From Salinivibrio kushneri (GTDB taxonomy: Bacteria > Pseudomonadota > Gammaproteobacteria > Enterobacterales > Vibrionaceae), in the NCBI RefSeq assembly GCF_027286325.1, contig NZ_CP114589.1:558001-622000 (forward strand): 64,000 bases of DNA, read 5' to 3'. Each line of letters opens with the position of its first letter. The first letter of the stretch is position 1. The notes beneath the pieces are model-generated. The model had not been told where the DNA came from, ran no database searches, and saw only the letters and a list, made by a program, of their open reading frames with translations. Shown piece after piece: positions 25,964-35,293 of the stretch. A program made the translations under genes and the position numbers.

Positions 25964-27712
25964 ATGACAGCACGACAACCTTTCTCGTTAACGATTGCCC
26001 ATATTAACGACACCCACTCTCATTTTGAGTCCACGCCTGTCTCACTGAACCTGGACGACAAGGCGACACCGGTTTATGCCAATAGCGGCGGGTTCGCACG
26101 CATTGCATCTGCGGTATCACATTTTCGTGAGCAGGCTGAGCACGATAATCACGCCTTCCTTTTCTTGCATGCTGGGGATTGCTTTCAAGGGACTCTGTAT
26201 TATTCCTTATTTAAAGGTAAGGCGAATGCAGATTTGCTGAATCGACTCGGCATTGATGCGATGGCGATTGGTAATCATGAGCTAGATCAGGGCAATGGCC
26301 CGGTGGCTGATTTTCTTGATGATATTCAATTCCCGTTGCTTGCGGGTAATTGGCATGTGGCGGATGAATCAAAAGACAAGGATAATCGCGTTAGTGATAA
26401 GCCTGCTTTACTGCCATACATTGCTCCGGAGGAGCGTGCGAGTACACTCATCAAAACCTATGCCGGGCACAAAGTGGGCATCTTTAGTTTGGCGGTCGAG
26501 CAAATGGCCGCATTGGCACACCCTGATCCCGATACCCCTTTCTTGCCGGCAACACGCATCGCCGAAAACACCGTGGCTTTTTTGCGTCAACAAGGCGTGA
26601 ACACCATTATTTTGTTGAGTCATTTGGGTTATGACAAAGACAAGGAGTTAGCGGCTACGGTCAGTGGGATTGATGTGATTGTGGGCGGCCATACCCATGT
26701 GCTGCAGGGAGACTTTCAAAACCTTGGTTTGGCAAAAGAAGATCCCTATGGCTATAAAGTCAACGATACTTGGATTGTACAAGCGGGTTGCCATGCGCAA
26801 GCCATCGGTCGCTTCACGTTATCTATTGATGAAAACGGTCGGCCAGCTGCCTTTGATGGCCAAAACTACTTGTTGCTCGGTCGCAGCCTTGCGATGGATG
26901 CCTCACGGGAACAGCAATTGACCGAAGGCTCGTATCAAGCAGTGAGAACCTATCTCAATCGACAAGAAAATGTACTGATCCTGCCTAGCGATCTTAAGCT
27001 AAAACAGTATCTGCAACGCACATACCGACCCCATGTCGCGCAACTGGAAAGTGACATTGTCACACATGTGCCGCAACGACTCCGCCATGTGCGCGTGCCT
27101 GACAGCGAGGGTGGTAGCGAAGTAGCACCGCTGGTGACAGAAAGCTTTCTGTGGGCAGCGCGTGAGCAAGGCATTGAAGCCGATTTTGCTATTCATAATG
27201 CGGGTGGTGTGAGAGTCAGTTTAAACGCTGGGCCGCTCTCTGCCGCTTTAATTGCAGGCGCGTTGTTACCGTTCGCTATCGACGTGATCGCCTACCAAGT
27301 AACCGGCGCACAGATCCGTCGTGCGATTGAAGGCGCGATCAACAATGCCACAGATAATGGCATGACTGGCCTCGGGTCGGGCAGTTTTCCATATTGCGCT
27401 GATATCCGCTATCGCTACGAAGCCTGGCAGCCGATGGGCGCGCGGGTAACACAACTCGAGATAAAGCGCGGTAATCACTGGATAGCGATAGATGATGAGC
27501 GGCAATATACGGGTGTGTCGTCATCTTATACTGCCCAAGGTAAAGAAGGATACGATGCCATTCAAACCGGCCACCGCCGCTCGATTGGTTTATCCATGGC
27601 GGAGTGCTTTATTGACTATGCACGGCAGCAGCCAGTGTTAGCGCTTCCTAATGGGCCTTTAGTGTGTTACCTCCCAACGCCTGGTGAGAGGAAAACCTGT
27701 TGGGGAGAATAA
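25964..27712 (+). CDS. UshA-like bifunctional metallophosphatase/5'-nucleotidase without signal peptide
   Basis: 582 residues from ATG 25964; a GTG five codons upstream is also possible. The N-terminal calcineurin-like domain has the metal motifs HINDTHSH (13-20), HAGDCFQG, GNHELDQG and GGHTHVLQGD. The C-terminal 5'-nucleotidase domain includes NAGGVR and a substrate-stacking region near the end. The enzyme would hydrolyse nucleotides, UDP-sugars or 2',3'-cyclic nucleotides. UshA itself is periplasmic, but no signal peptide is visible here, so this copy appears cytoplasmic, like YfkN-type relatives. Confidence 0.85.
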   Translation: MTARQPFSLTIAHINDTHSHFESTPVSLNLDDKATPVYANSGGFARIASAVSHFREQAEHDNHAFLFLHAGDCFQGTLYYSLFKGKANADLLNRLGIDAMAIGNHELDQGNGPVADFLDDIQFPLLAGNWHVADESKDKDNRVSDKPALLPYIAPEERASTLIKTYAGHKVGIFSLAVEQMAALAHPDPDTPFLPATRIAENTVAFLRQQGVNTIILLSHLGYDKDKELAATVSGIDVIVGGHTHVLQGDFQNLGLAKEDPYGYKVNDTWIVQAGCHAQAIGRFTLSIDENGRPAAFDGQNYLLLGRSLAMDASREQQLTEGSYQAVRTYLNRQENVLILPSDLKLKQYLQRTYRPHVAQLESDIVTHVPQRLRHVRVPDSEGGSEVAPLVTESFLWAAREQGIEADFAIHNAGGVRVSLNAGPLSAALIAGALLPFAIDVIAYQVTGAQIRRAIEGAINNATDNGMTGLGSGSFPYCADIRYRYEAWQPMGARVTQLEIKRGNHWIAIDDERQYTGVSSSYTAQGKEGYDAIQTGHRRSIGLSMAECFIDYARQQPVLALPNGPLVCYLPTPGERKTCWGE

Positions 27713-27753
27713 CTTGGCCTATCCCTTGCTTATTGATACTTAGCTTGGTATTG

Positions 27754-27777
27754 ACGGCAGGCAATTGCCGTTTAAGT
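27754..27777 (+). terminator. Weak terminator after the nucleotidase
   Basis: ACGGCA/TGCCGT stem with a 6-nt loop, followed by TTAAGTTTTT. The stem is short. Confidence 0.45.
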
Positions 27778-27846
27778 TTTTGACAAGATTGTCGATACAT
27801 GTAGTGAACCTGAATTGATCGACACACTATCGAAAGGTGAGGGGTT

Positions 27847-27936
27847 ATGGAAAAACGTGATTGGTTTGATATCGGCTTGATCAGTTTTTGGTTGGTGGCT
27901 TGGGCATCGATTGTCTACTTTGTACCGGTCATTTAA
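27847..27936 (+). CDS. Unannotated 29-aa single-span membrane peptide
   Basis: ATG 27847 to TAA 27936, with AAGGTGAGGGG just upstream. The product starts MEKRDWFDIG and then forms one Trp-rich hydrophobic helix of about 19 residues ending YFVPVI. A TTGACA -35-like box lies at 27780. It sits between the nucleotidase gene and the convergent carrier gene. It resembles other tiny inner-membrane proteins in layout, but I do not know a homologue. Confidence 0.65.
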   Translation: MEKRDWFDIGLISFWLVAWASIVYFVPVI

Positions 27937-27941
27937 CCCAT

Positions 27942-28874
27942 TTACTGATCCGCGGATTGCGGGGGAACCTGTTTGAGCCGGGTTCCCCAACGTACTAACA
28001 ACGGTTGTAAATAGATTGGCAGCTGTATGGCGCCGATTAATGGCAGAAATGCCGGCCCGAGCGCGGCACCGGCAACGGTGTACGTTAGCAGTACATTCCG
28101 GTTGACCGCTGACACCGCGGCGATCATGCTCGCTTCTCGCCCCTGATGTCGATATAGCCCATACGCAATAATGAAAAAAAGTATGCAAATTGCAACTGAA
28201 ATGGCTAAAAGTTCTAACGCATAGCCAGAATCGTTTTGCCACATTGCTCCGAACGGCCCGACTAGACCCAAAGGAAAACTGAATACCAGCACAATGGTAA
28301 ACTGTGCCAGTTTGCTGTGAATGCGTTTGAGTTTCTCCGGTTTGATCAGCGTGTGAAAAAGCGCGGCAAACAGCATGGGACCAAAAATGAAGATCACCAA
28401 TCGCACGGCATAGCTTTGCAGGTTCAGTGAGAAGGTGTCACCGGATAGCACCGTGAGATTAATAAACAAGACCACGGGCATTAGCAACGTGGAAGCAATG
28501 GTATAGGCCATGGCGATGAGTGCATCCATCCCCAAAGAACGAATAATGGCTGGCGTTGCAAATAAAGATCCAGTGGCGCAAATGCCACTGATCGCAAGCA
28601 ACAAAGGGGCTGATGCGCCGAGTAGCCACGCAAGAGCACACGTGAGTACGGTGAGTAGCACTGAGTGAACCAATGCGTACACCCAGACTTGCCACCGGGC
28701 TAATGCTTTCACTAATAGGCCTTGATTGATGCCAAGCAGAGTAAACAGCATCAAGGCGAATAGCACATAAGGTAAAAACGGAAATAAGGCTAACGAGACG
28801 CTCGGAAAGGCAAAGCCAATCAATGCGGCAATAAACAGACACAACGCAGAATGTCGGGCGAGAAACGCAAGCAT
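27942..28874 (-). CDS. BASS-family (bile acid:sodium symporter-like) membrane carrier
   Basis: 310 residues from ATG 28874 (AAGG upstream); a start 17 codons earlier would put a palindromic operator-like site inside the gene, so I prefer the shorter form. About nine to ten hydrophobic helices cover the chain. The SGICATGSLFATPAI and VNRNVLLTYTVAG stretches look like the crossed discontinuous helices of the BASS fold. The substrate is unknown; family members carry organic anions with Na+. The gene is divergent from the DUF1127-like gene. Confidence 0.7.
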   Translation of the reverse strand: MLAFLARHSALCLFIAALIGFAFPSVSLALFPFLPYVLFALMLFTLLGINQGLLVKALARWQVWVYALVHSVLLTVLTCALAWLLGASAPLLLAISGICATGSLFATPAIIRSLGMDALIAMAYTIASTLLMPVVLFINLTVLSGDTFSLNLQSYAVRLVIFIFGPMLFAALFHTLIKPEKLKRIHSKLAQFTIVLVFSFPLGLVGPFGAMWQNDSGYALELLAISVAICILFFIIAYGLYRHQGREASMIAAVSAVNRNVLLTYTVAGAALGPAFLPLIGAIQLPIYLQPLLVRWGTRLKQVPPQSADQ

Positions 28875-28886
28875 GGTCAACACCTT

Positions 28887-28902
28887 GGTCACATGTGTAA
28901 CC
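28887..28902. promoter_or_regulatory. Operator-like palindrome upstream of the BASS carrier
   Basis: GGTCACATGTGTAACC: arms GGTnACA and TGTnACC around TG. It lies 13 bases before the carrier start codon. The cognate regulator is unknown. Confidence 0.4.
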
Positions 28903-29116
28903 ACGATGTTATCAGGTTTACACAACTAATCGAGTGAAAACTTGTCTTTTTCAATGATTAATACACCACGAAAGTACAAATAATCAGGCAGTATGCGGGA
29001 GAGCGCGGTGATTTCAAACAGACAAATTGAGATCATTGATGGTTTATATGTCAGGTAAGTGATTCGCTTATTTTACCGGTGCTTAACATTATCTAAGCAT
29101 AACGACACGCCAGGCT

Positions 29117-29139
29117 ATGGATTAGAAAAACTAATCCAT
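29117..29139. promoter_or_regulatory. LysR-type recognition site upstream of the DUF1127-like gene
   Basis: ATGGATTAG-AAAAA-CTAATCCAT, a perfect 9-bp inverted repeat containing the T-N11-A pattern of LysR-type activators. Its centre is about 63 bases upstream of the start site predicted from TATAAT at 29180-29185, the classical position of an LTTR recognition site. Confidence 0.55.
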
Positions 29140-29179
29140 TGATTTAATTTTCATCAGTTTAAATCTCGGAGAAGCGTCT

Positions 29180-29185
29180 TATAAT
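29180..29185 (+). promoter_or_regulatory. -10 element (TATAAT) of the DUF1127-like gene
   Basis: Consensus TATAAT 38 bases upstream of the start codon, with only a poor -35 (TTTAAA region), which fits an activator-dependent promoter. Confidence 0.55.
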
Positions 29186-29222
29186 CTGCCTCGAGTGATT
29201 AAGACAACAAAGCGAGGATCTT

Positions 29223-29396
29223 ATGACGACTGCAACGGTTAATATGCTCCGTTCTCGTCGATCTTACGCGGTGACAATCAAAGGACTGATCGCTCATGCC
29301 ATGGATGTGTTGTTCACTAGCAGCACGCACGCTCCCGCTTATGATGCCAGTCGTTTACCGGCACATTTGCAGCGTGATATTGGTATAAACCGATAA
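29223..29396 (+). CDS. DUF1127-like 57-aa small protein
   Basis: 57 residues, basic in the N-terminal half. The C-terminal end RLPAHLQRDIGINR matches the conserved (L-x-x-H-L-x-R-D-I-G) tail of YjiS/DUF1127 small proteins. GAGGATC precedes the ATG. A strong terminator follows, so it is a one-gene unit. Larger DUF1127 proteins have been linked to RNA turnover and phosphate or carbon adaptation in alphaproteobacteria; the role here is unknown. Control by an activator at 29117-29139 is inferred. Confidence 0.75.
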   Translation: MTTATVNMLRSRRSYAVTIKGLIAHAMDVLFTSSTHAPAYDASRLPAHLQRDIGINR

Positions 29397-29421
29397 GACG
29401 ACTTAAAACGGATAGAACACG

Positions 29422-29455
29422 AAACGCCACATCACCGAGATGTGGCGTTTTTTTT
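29422..29455 (+). terminator. Rho-independent terminator of the DUF1127-like gene
   Basis: AAACGCCACATC and GATGTGGCGTTT, perfect 12-bp stem, loop ACCGA, then T-run. Confidence 0.95.
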
Positions 29456-29538
29456 GTGGTTTAATCGTCCCCGAGCGTTTACTCAAAATGAGTGGTTCAC
29501 CAAGCCGACGAATGCGATCAAATTGAGGAGTACAAAAG

Positions 29539-29820
29539 ATGGGATGGTTCTCTGCACTGTTTTCCAAGGGAAGCGACAAACAATCACAGGCGTCAATCAC
29601 CCCGACAGAATACCAAGGCTATTTAATTTACCCTGAATCGACCGCCGAAAACGGTCAATATCGTGTCAGTGGCCGTATTTGCAAACCGCTGGATGATAAG
29701 ATGCTCACCCATACGTTTATTCGATCAGATTTGCTGGGAAGTCAGGAAGATGCCAACAGCTTGATGGTCACAAAAGCAAAAATGATGATTGATCAAAACG
29801 GTGATCGACTATTTGATTGA
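29539..29820 (+). CDS. HlyU-domain protein
   Basis: 93 residues. The N-terminal MGWFSALFSK helix and the body (YQGYLIYPE, YRVSGRI, HTFIRSD, then KMMIDQNGDRLF at the end) match the HlyU Pfam family (PF10115). The family shares a name with, but is different from, the ArsR-type HlyU of Vibrio virulence. AGGAGT is seven bases upstream. No partner is adjacent; function is not established. Confidence 0.85.
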   Translation: MGWFSALFSKGSDKQSQASITPTEYQGYLIYPESTAENGQYRVSGRICKPLDDKMLTHTFIRSDLLGSQEDANSLMVTKAKMMIDQNGDRLFD

Positions 29821-30132
29821 GGGACGTCAACGAATCGCGCGATAGCAAAAATAATGCATAAATATGAGCAATTAATTCGGATAAAGTGTAGCCCAGATCA
29901 CATTTATGCCCCAATGGCGTTCCCCGCCCTGTGGTGATTAAGGAATAAACTCGTTAAGTTAACACTGTTGCGTTGCTAAGCACGAAACACTGACAACAGA
30001 CCGCAACAGTGTGATAAGCGAATAAAACCGCTTGGAATGCTTATTTTTGTCAGTGAACCTATTCCAGGCCGCGGTTTTAGCGCCTGTGATAACCAAAAAA
30101 ATTTCTTATAAGCCAACATTCAGGGAATAGCT
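29821..30132. other. Long leader/promoter region of pntAB
   Basis: About 310 bases without a gene. It contains an 11-bp perfect inverted repeat spanning 29962-30012 (listed separately) and ends in AGGGA before the pntA start. No ORF with a ribosome site is visible. Confidence 0.6.
29962..30012. repeat. Inverted repeat in the pntA upstream region
   Basis: ACACTGTTGCG (29962-29972) and CGCAACAGTGT (30002-30012) are exact complements separated by 29 bases. It could be a paired operator or a leader-RNA stem; no U-tract follows. Confidence 0.6.
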
Positions 30133-31686
30133 ATGCAGATTGGTGTTCCAAAAGAGAGGCTCGTTAATGAAACGAGGGTAGCTGCGACACCCAAGTCGGT
30201 TGAGCAGCTTATCAAACTCGGTTTTGACGTCGTAGTAGAGAAGGGAGCAGGCGAAAAAGCAAGCTTTGAAGACACTGCGTACGAACAAGCTGGGGCGAGC
30301 ATTGTTGATACAGACGCTGCCTGGCAGTCTGACATCATCTTTAAAGTTAATGCACCAGGCGTGATTGAAGAGACTGGCCAAGATGAAGTGGCATTGCTGC
30401 AAGCAGGCACCACCTTGGTGAGCTTTATTTGGCCCGCTCAAAACGAAGAATTACTCGAACGCTTGTCAGCGCAGAACGTGAATGTGATGGCCATGGATGC
30501 GGTTCCACGTATTTCGCGTGCGCAGTCACTGGATGCGTTAAGTTCGATGGCTAACATCGCCGGTTATCGTGCAGTCGTTGAAGCGGCGCATGAGTTTGGC
30601 CGCTTCTTTACCGGACAAATCACGGCGGCGGGTAAAGTACCGCCTGCGAAAGTCTTTGTTGCGGGTGCTGGCGTTGCCGGGCTGGCCGCAATTGGCGCAG
30701 CGGGTAGCTTGGGTGCGATTGTCCGTGCTTTTGATGTTCGTCCTGAAGTGAAAGAACAAGTCGAGAGCATGGGGGCGGAGTTTTTAGAAGTCGACTTTAA
30801 ACAAGACAACTCAGGCAGTGGCGATGGATATGCCAAAGAAATGTCTGACGAGTTTAATCAGGCGGCGGAAAAACTGTATGCGCAGCAAGCGGAAGATGTC
30901 GACATTATTGTGACAACCGCATTGATTCCCGGTAAACCCGCTCCAACGCTGATCACCAAAGAGATGGTTGACAACATGAAGCCGGGCAGCGTGATCGTCG
31001 ATCTCGCAGCAGCCAATGGTGGCAACTGTGAGTACACTGAAAAAGATCAAGTAATCACCACGCCCAACGGGGTAAAAGTGATCGGCTATACCGATATGGT
31101 GGGCCGTTTGCCAACTCAATCGTCACAGCTTTATGCGACTAACTTAGTCAATCTCACCAAGCTGCTTTGCAAAGAAAAAGACGGCAACATCCAGATTGAT
31201 TTTGACGATGTGGTCGTGCGCGGCGTTACCGTGATCAAAGAGGGCGAGGTCACCTGGCCGGCGCCACCGATTCAAGTCTCCGCGCAACCGAAAGCAGAGC
31301 CTAAAGCGGAACCTGCTCCTAAGCCGGCACCTAAAAAAACCTCCCGTGCGACCAAGTATGGCCTGATGGCCGTCGCCGCAGGGGCGTTCGGGTGGATTGC
31401 CAATTATGCCCCCAGTGAATTTCTCTCTCACTTTACCGTTTTCGTACTGGCCTGTGTGGTGGGCTACTACGTGGTATGGAATGTTACTCACGCGCTGCAT
31501 ACCCCGCTGATGTCCGTGACCAATGCGATCTCTGGCATCATCATCGTTGGGGCGTTATTGCAAGTAGGGCAAGGCATTGGCTTTGTCACCTTCCTTGCTT
31601 TCATTGCCGTGTTGATCGCCAGCATTAACATATTTGGCGGCTTTACTGTTACAAAGCGCATGCTTGAAATGTTCCGTAAAGGGTAA
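30133..31686 (+). CDS. pntA: NAD(P) transhydrogenase subunit alpha
   Basis: 517 residues. Domain order: NAD(H)-binding dI (1-375, with [18 protein letters not shown] near 177), a Pro/Lys/Ala-rich linker (about 378-403) and four C-terminal membrane helices. Together with PntB it couples hydride transfer from NADH to NADP+ to inward proton flow across the inner membrane, supplying NADPH. It precedes pntB by nine bases. Upstream lies a long region with an 11-bp inverted repeat that may control it. Confidence 0.97.
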   Translation: MQIGVPKERLVNETRVAATPKSVEQLIKLGFDVVVEKGAGEKASFEDTAYEQAGASIVDTDAAWQSDIIFKVNAPGVIEETGQDEVALLQAGTTLVSFIWPAQNEELLERLSAQNVNVMAMDAVPRISRAQSLDALSSMANIAGYRAVVEAAHEFGRFFTGQITAAGKVPPAKVFVAGAGVAGLAAIGAAGSLGAIVRAFDVRPEVKEQVESMGAEFLEVDFKQDNSGSGDGYAKEMSDEFNQAAEKLYAQQAEDVDIIVTTALIPGKPAPTLITKEMVDNMKPGSVIVDLAAANGGNCEYTEKDQVITTPNGVKVIGYTDMVGRLPTQSSQLYATNLVNLTKLLCKEKDGNIQIDFDDVVVRGVTVIKEGEVTWPAPPIQVSAQPKAEPKAEPAPKPAPKKTSRATKYGLMAVAAGAFGWIANYAPSEFLSHFTVFVLACVVGYYVVWNVTHALHTPLMSVTNAISGIIIVGALLQVGQGIGFVTFLAFIAVLIASINIFGGFTVTKRMLEMFRKG

Positions 31687-31695
31687 GGAGAAAGA

Positions 31696-33072
31696 ATGTC
31701 TGAAGGATTGGTACAAGCTGCGTATATTGTCGCTGCGCTTTGTTTTATTCTCAGTTTGGCTGGGCTATCAAAGCAAGAGTCAGCGCGCGCAGGTAACTAT
31801 TACGGGATTACCGGGATGGCGATCGCACTGGTTGCGACCATCTGGGGGCCGGAAGTACAAGGTGTGGGCTGGATTATTCTGGCCATGGTCATTGGTGGCG
31901 CGATCGGTATTTATTACGCCAAGCGCGTAGAAATGACAGAAATGCCGGAGCTGGTGGCGATGCTACACAGTTTCGTGGGCCTGGCTGCGGTACTGGTGGG
32001 CTTTAATACCTACATCGATCACCCGCCGCTGACTGGCGCGATGCTTAATATCCACTTGGTCGAGATTTTCCTCGGTGTCTTTATCGGTGCAATCACTTTC
32101 ACCGGCTCGATTGTCGCCTTTGGTAAGTTACGTGGCGTGATTTCGTCCAAGGCACTGATGTTGCCACATCGCCACAAGCTTAACTTGGCCGCCGTGGTTG
32201 TGTCGTTCCTGTTGCTAATCAGCTTTGTCAACGCAGAAGGCTCAACAGCGGCACTGCTGATTGTGACCGTCATTGCGTTAGCGTTTGGTTATCACTTGGT
32301 GGCCTCTATCGGTGGCGCAGATATGCCCGTTGTGGTGTCGATGCTCAACTCCTACTCGGGATGGGCGGCTGCGGCTGCTGGCTTTATGCTAGCGAACGAT
32401 CTGTTGATTGTGACAGGCGCGTTAGTGGGCTCATCGGGGGCGATTCTGTCTTACATCATGTGTAAAGCGATGAACCGCTCTTTCATTAGTGTGATCGCTG
32501 GTGGCTTTGGCTCTGATGGCTCTGCGTCTTCTGGTGATGACGAAGTCGGTGAGTATCGAGAAAGCACAGCCGAAGAAGTCGCTGAAATGCTGAAAGAGTC
32601 AAACAGTGTGGTCATCGCCCCAGGTTATGGCATGGCGGTCGCACAAGCCCAATACCCTGTTTTCGAGGTGACAGAAAAACTCCGCAGTATGGGTATTGAG
32701 GTGCGCTTTGCGATTCACCCTGTTGCGGGTCGTTTACCAGGCCACATGAACGTATTGTTGGCTGAGGCCAAAGTGCCTTACGACATTGTACTGGAGATGG
32801 ATGAAATCAATGATGATTTCCCTGACACAGATACAGTTTTGGTCATTGGTGCCAACGATACGGTAAACCCTGCGGCGACGGACGACCCATCGAGCCCCAT
32901 TGCTGGCATGCCGGTCCTTGAGGTTTGGAACGCCAAGAATGTTGTGGTGTTTAAGCGCTCAATGAACACAGGTTATGCCGGGGTGCAAAACCCACTGTTC
33001 TTCAAAGACAATAGCAGTATGCTATTTGGGGACGCGAAACAGAGCGTTGAAGCGATCTTTAAAGCGTTATAA
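31696..33072 (+). CDS. pntB: NAD(P) transhydrogenase subunit beta
   Basis: 458 residues. Eight to nine membrane helices fill the first 270 residues. The NADP(H)-binding dIII follows, with [13 protein letters not shown] near 315, [21 protein letters not shown] near 335 and the [10 protein letters not shown] loop near 390. It forms the proton channel and NADP side of the transhydrogenase. AAGGAG is directly upstream of its start. Confidence 0.97.
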   Translation: MSEGLVQAAYIVAALCFILSLAGLSKQESARAGNYYGITGMAIALVATIWGPEVQGVGWIILAMVIGGAIGIYYAKRVEMTEMPELVAMLHSFVGLAAVLVGFNTYIDHPPLTGAMLNIHLVEIFLGVFIGAITFTGSIVAFGKLRGVISSKALMLPHRHKLNLAAVVVSFLLLISFVNAEGSTAALLIVTVIALAFGYHLVASIGGADMPVVVSMLNSYSGWAAAAAGFMLANDLLIVTGALVGSSGAILSYIMCKAMNRSFISVIAGGFGSDGSASSGDDEVGEYRESTAEEVAEMLKESNSVVIAPGYGMAVAQAQYPVFEVTEKLRSMGIEVRFAIHPVAGRLPGHMNVLLAEAKVPYDIVLEMDEINDDFPDTDTVLVIGANDTVNPAATDDPSSPIAGMPVLEVWNAKNVVVFKRSMNTGYAGVQNPLFFKDNSSMLFGDAKQSVEAIFKAL

Positions 33073-33100
33073 TGACACTTACTGATTGGTGGCGTTGCCG

Positions 33101-33131
33101 AAAAGAGCCAGTTCCGACTGGCTCTTTTTTT
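33101..33131 (+). terminator. Terminator of pntAB
   Basis: AAAAGAGCCAGT and ACTGGCTCTTTT, 12-bp stem, loop TCCG, followed by TTTG. Confidence 0.95.
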
Positions 33132-33216
33132 GTTTGGTGTGTCTTGACTAAGCAAGCGATGATGGAACTTACACGGTACTGACATTTTGATAAAAATTGA
33201 TGATAAGCTTGCGATC

Positions 33217-34656
33217 ATGCGAATTCTGCTGCTACTCATTCTCACATTGACTGGCTGGCCAACGTTGGCCGCGAGCACGTTCTCGGAACAGATGACTGCC
33301 TTTCGTGCGCAGTTATTGCTTGCCGATCCCGTTGCACGCTATAACCTGATTGGTATTAACCGCGCTTTCCCCCGTGTGCTGCTTAGCCCCGATAGCTTAT
33401 TGCCGCAGAGCGCTAATTATCCCTTAAAAGATATTCGCCGCCTTTATCAAGCTGCACAAAAATGCCAGGGGCCGTGGCCCGTTAATCCGCAGGTGACAGA
33501 GCCATTAGTGTTCACGCGAGCCATGTGTAATAACACCCAGCTTCCCGTGGCATGGTTCTCGCGGTCTGGCTTTATTCACCCCGGAGGGGGGAGTTATGCG
33601 GCAAAATATGCAGAGCAGTTTCCTGAGCGGCGTAGCGAATTAATGCGCTTCTTTCATATTCAAGAGCGGCCTCAAGCAGAACCAGACAGCTTGTTGGGAC
33701 GATTACAGCGTATGGAGTCAAATGCCGTTGATGCCTTAAACAGCGGCGCTAAATCGTTAATCAGTCAGGATGAGATGTGGGTGCGTGTTGGCAGTTATTA
33801 TCACTTATACCAAGCCTCGCAATGGCAGCCATTACTGGCCGAGTTTGATTTAAGGATCACCCCTCGTGGGGAGCAAGATTTCTGTTTGGCGCGAGTGGGC
33901 AACATTTGTTGGAATGAGGAAAAAGCACCCAGTTATTGGCCCTACTTGGTCGGAGCATTAATCGTTATCAATCTCGTGGCACTGGGCGGTTGGGCGTTTA
34001 ACCGTTGGACGGTGCAGCGCCGGTTGATGCAAGAGCGTATGCTGGTGTTGCAGATCCTCACTCATGAGCTGCGCACGCCGATTGCTAGCTTATCCATGAC
34101 AGTGGAGGGCTTTCGGCGCAAATTTGATAGTTTACCCGATGATTTTTATGAGGAGTTCCGCCGGCTTTGCGAGGATTCGCGACGCCTAAAACAATTGGCA
34201 GAGGCAAGTAAAGACTATTTACAATCCAACCAGAAGCCTCTCAGTAAAGAGACGATTCCTTCTGTTGAAGAGTGGTTGGGTTATATTTGCGACGAGCACC
34301 AGGTTACATTACATGTAAGCCAAGATGGTGCCGTGCGAGCAAATGTTTATTGGTTAACAACATCGTTGAACAATTTGATTGCAAATGCGGTCAAATATGG
34401 CGTTGCACCCGTTGATGTTCATGCGCACGTGTCAGAAGATCGTTTTACGATCGCGATACGCGATCAAGGGGAGCTTACGGCCAAGGACTGGAAACATATA
34501 CGTAAACCTTTTGTCAGCCAAAGTGGTCTTGGACTGGGGCTGACGATTGTAGAATCCATGATTGAGCGAATGGGGGGGAAGTTAATTTTATCTGGCCCAC
34601 CCACCACATTTACTTTGGAGATTCATTGTGACGCAAGCGACGTTACTTCTGGTTGA
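33217..34656 (+). CDS. vxrA: VxrA-type sensor histidine kinase (DUF3404)
   Basis: 479 residues from ATG 33217, which starts a proper signal or anchor segment (MRILLLLILTLTGWPTLAAS); a TTG ten codons earlier is less likely. A large periplasmic region (about 20-243) matches the DUF3404 sensor of Vibrio VxrA/WigK and holds Cys pairs. A membrane helix lies at about 246-268, then the dimerisation helix with phospho-acceptor His (LTHELRTPIA near 287) and an ATPase domain with NLIANAVKYG and GLGLGLTIVES. VxrA senses cell-wall damage and phosphorylates VxrB. It overlaps vxrB by 29 bases. Confidence 0.9.
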   Translation: MRILLLLILTLTGWPTLAASTFSEQMTAFRAQLLLADPVARYNLIGINRAFPRVLLSPDSLLPQSANYPLKDIRRLYQAAQKCQGPWPVNPQVTEPLVFTRAMCNNTQLPVAWFSRSGFIHPGGGSYAAKYAEQFPERRSELMRFFHIQERPQAEPDSLLGRLQRMESNAVDALNSGAKSLISQDEMWVRVGSYYHLYQASQWQPLLAEFDLRITPRGEQDFCLARVGNICWNEEKAPSYWPYLVGALIVINLVALGGWAFNRWTVQRRLMQERMLVLQILTHELRTPIASLSMTVEGFRRKFDSLPDDFYEEFRRLCEDSRRLKQLAEASKDYLQSNQKPLSKETIPSVEEWLGYICDEHQVTLHVSQDGAVRANVYWLTTSLNNLIANAVKYGVAPVDVHAHVSEDRFTIAIRDQGELTAKDWKHIRKPFVSQSGLGLGLTIVESMIERMGGKLILSGPPTTFTLEIHCDASDVTSG

Positions 34657-35293
34657 AGATGATGCCAACCTGGCGGACGGGTTACTGGCAAGCTTGGAGC
34701 AAGCAGGCTACCGCTGCTTATATGCAGAAAATGCGACAAAGGTGGCCGAATTATGGCGCGATGCCGATTTAGTGATCCTTGATCGCCAATTGCCAGAAGG
34801 AGACTCAATTGAGTGGCTAGCGGATTGGAATAAGCTTAAAACCATTCCTGTGATTTTACTGACGGCCATGGTCTCGGTACGCGATCGTGTCGGCGGGTTG
34901 GACTCGGGGGCCACTGACTATATCACTAAACCCTTTGCAGAGGCCGAGTTACTTGCGCGCGTACGTGTGCACCTTCGCCATCCCGTGGGCGAGGTAGAAG
35001 CCTCGAGCGATGACATCATTATCAATGATGTGCGTATCGATACCGCGAGCCGAGCGGTATTTTGTGGCGAAGAAGAGATGACCTTGACACGAACCGAGTT
35101 CGATCTTTTACACTTTTTGGCCAAGAATGCGGGACGGGTATTTACGCGTGATGAGCTATTGGATCAGGTGTGGGGCTACAACCATTACCCCACGACTCGC
35201 ACCGTCGATACCCACATATTACAGCTGCGACAAAAGCTACCCTCTGTCAATATCGAAACCTTGCGTGGCGTTGGCTACCGTATGAAAGCATGA
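34628..35293 (+). CDS. vxrB: VxrB-type OmpR/PhoB response regulator
   Basis: 221 residues from a GTG start inside the end of vxrA. The receiver domain carries the acidic pair EDD near 10, acceptor Asp in VILDRQLPEGDS near 52, and Lys in ITKPFAEAE. The winged-helix DNA-binding domain (about 125-221) has RTEFDLLHFLAKNAGRVFTRDELL and RTVDTHILQLRQKL. In V. cholerae the ortholog controls cell-wall synthesis, beta-lactam tolerance, type VI secretion and biofilm genes. The stop overlaps the next gene. Confidence 0.9.
   Translation: MTQATLLLVEDDANLADGLLASLEQAGYRCLYAENATKVAELWRDADLVILDRQLPEGDSIEWLADWNKLKTIPVILLTAMVSVRDRVGGLDSGATDYITKPFAEAELLARVRVHLRHPVGEVEASSDDIIINDVRIDTASRAVFCGEEEMTLTRTEFDLLHFLAKNAGRVFTRDELLDQVWGYNHYPTTRTVDTHILQLRQKLPSVNIETLRGVGYRMKA

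Larger units (their letters stand above)
28875..29222. other. Divergent control region, BASS carrier / DUF1127-like gene
   Basis: About 350 bases without a gene. It contains the 16-bp palindrome at 28887, a perfect 9-bp inverted repeat at 29117-29139 and a TATAAT -10 at 29180. These are listed separately. Confidence 0.6.
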
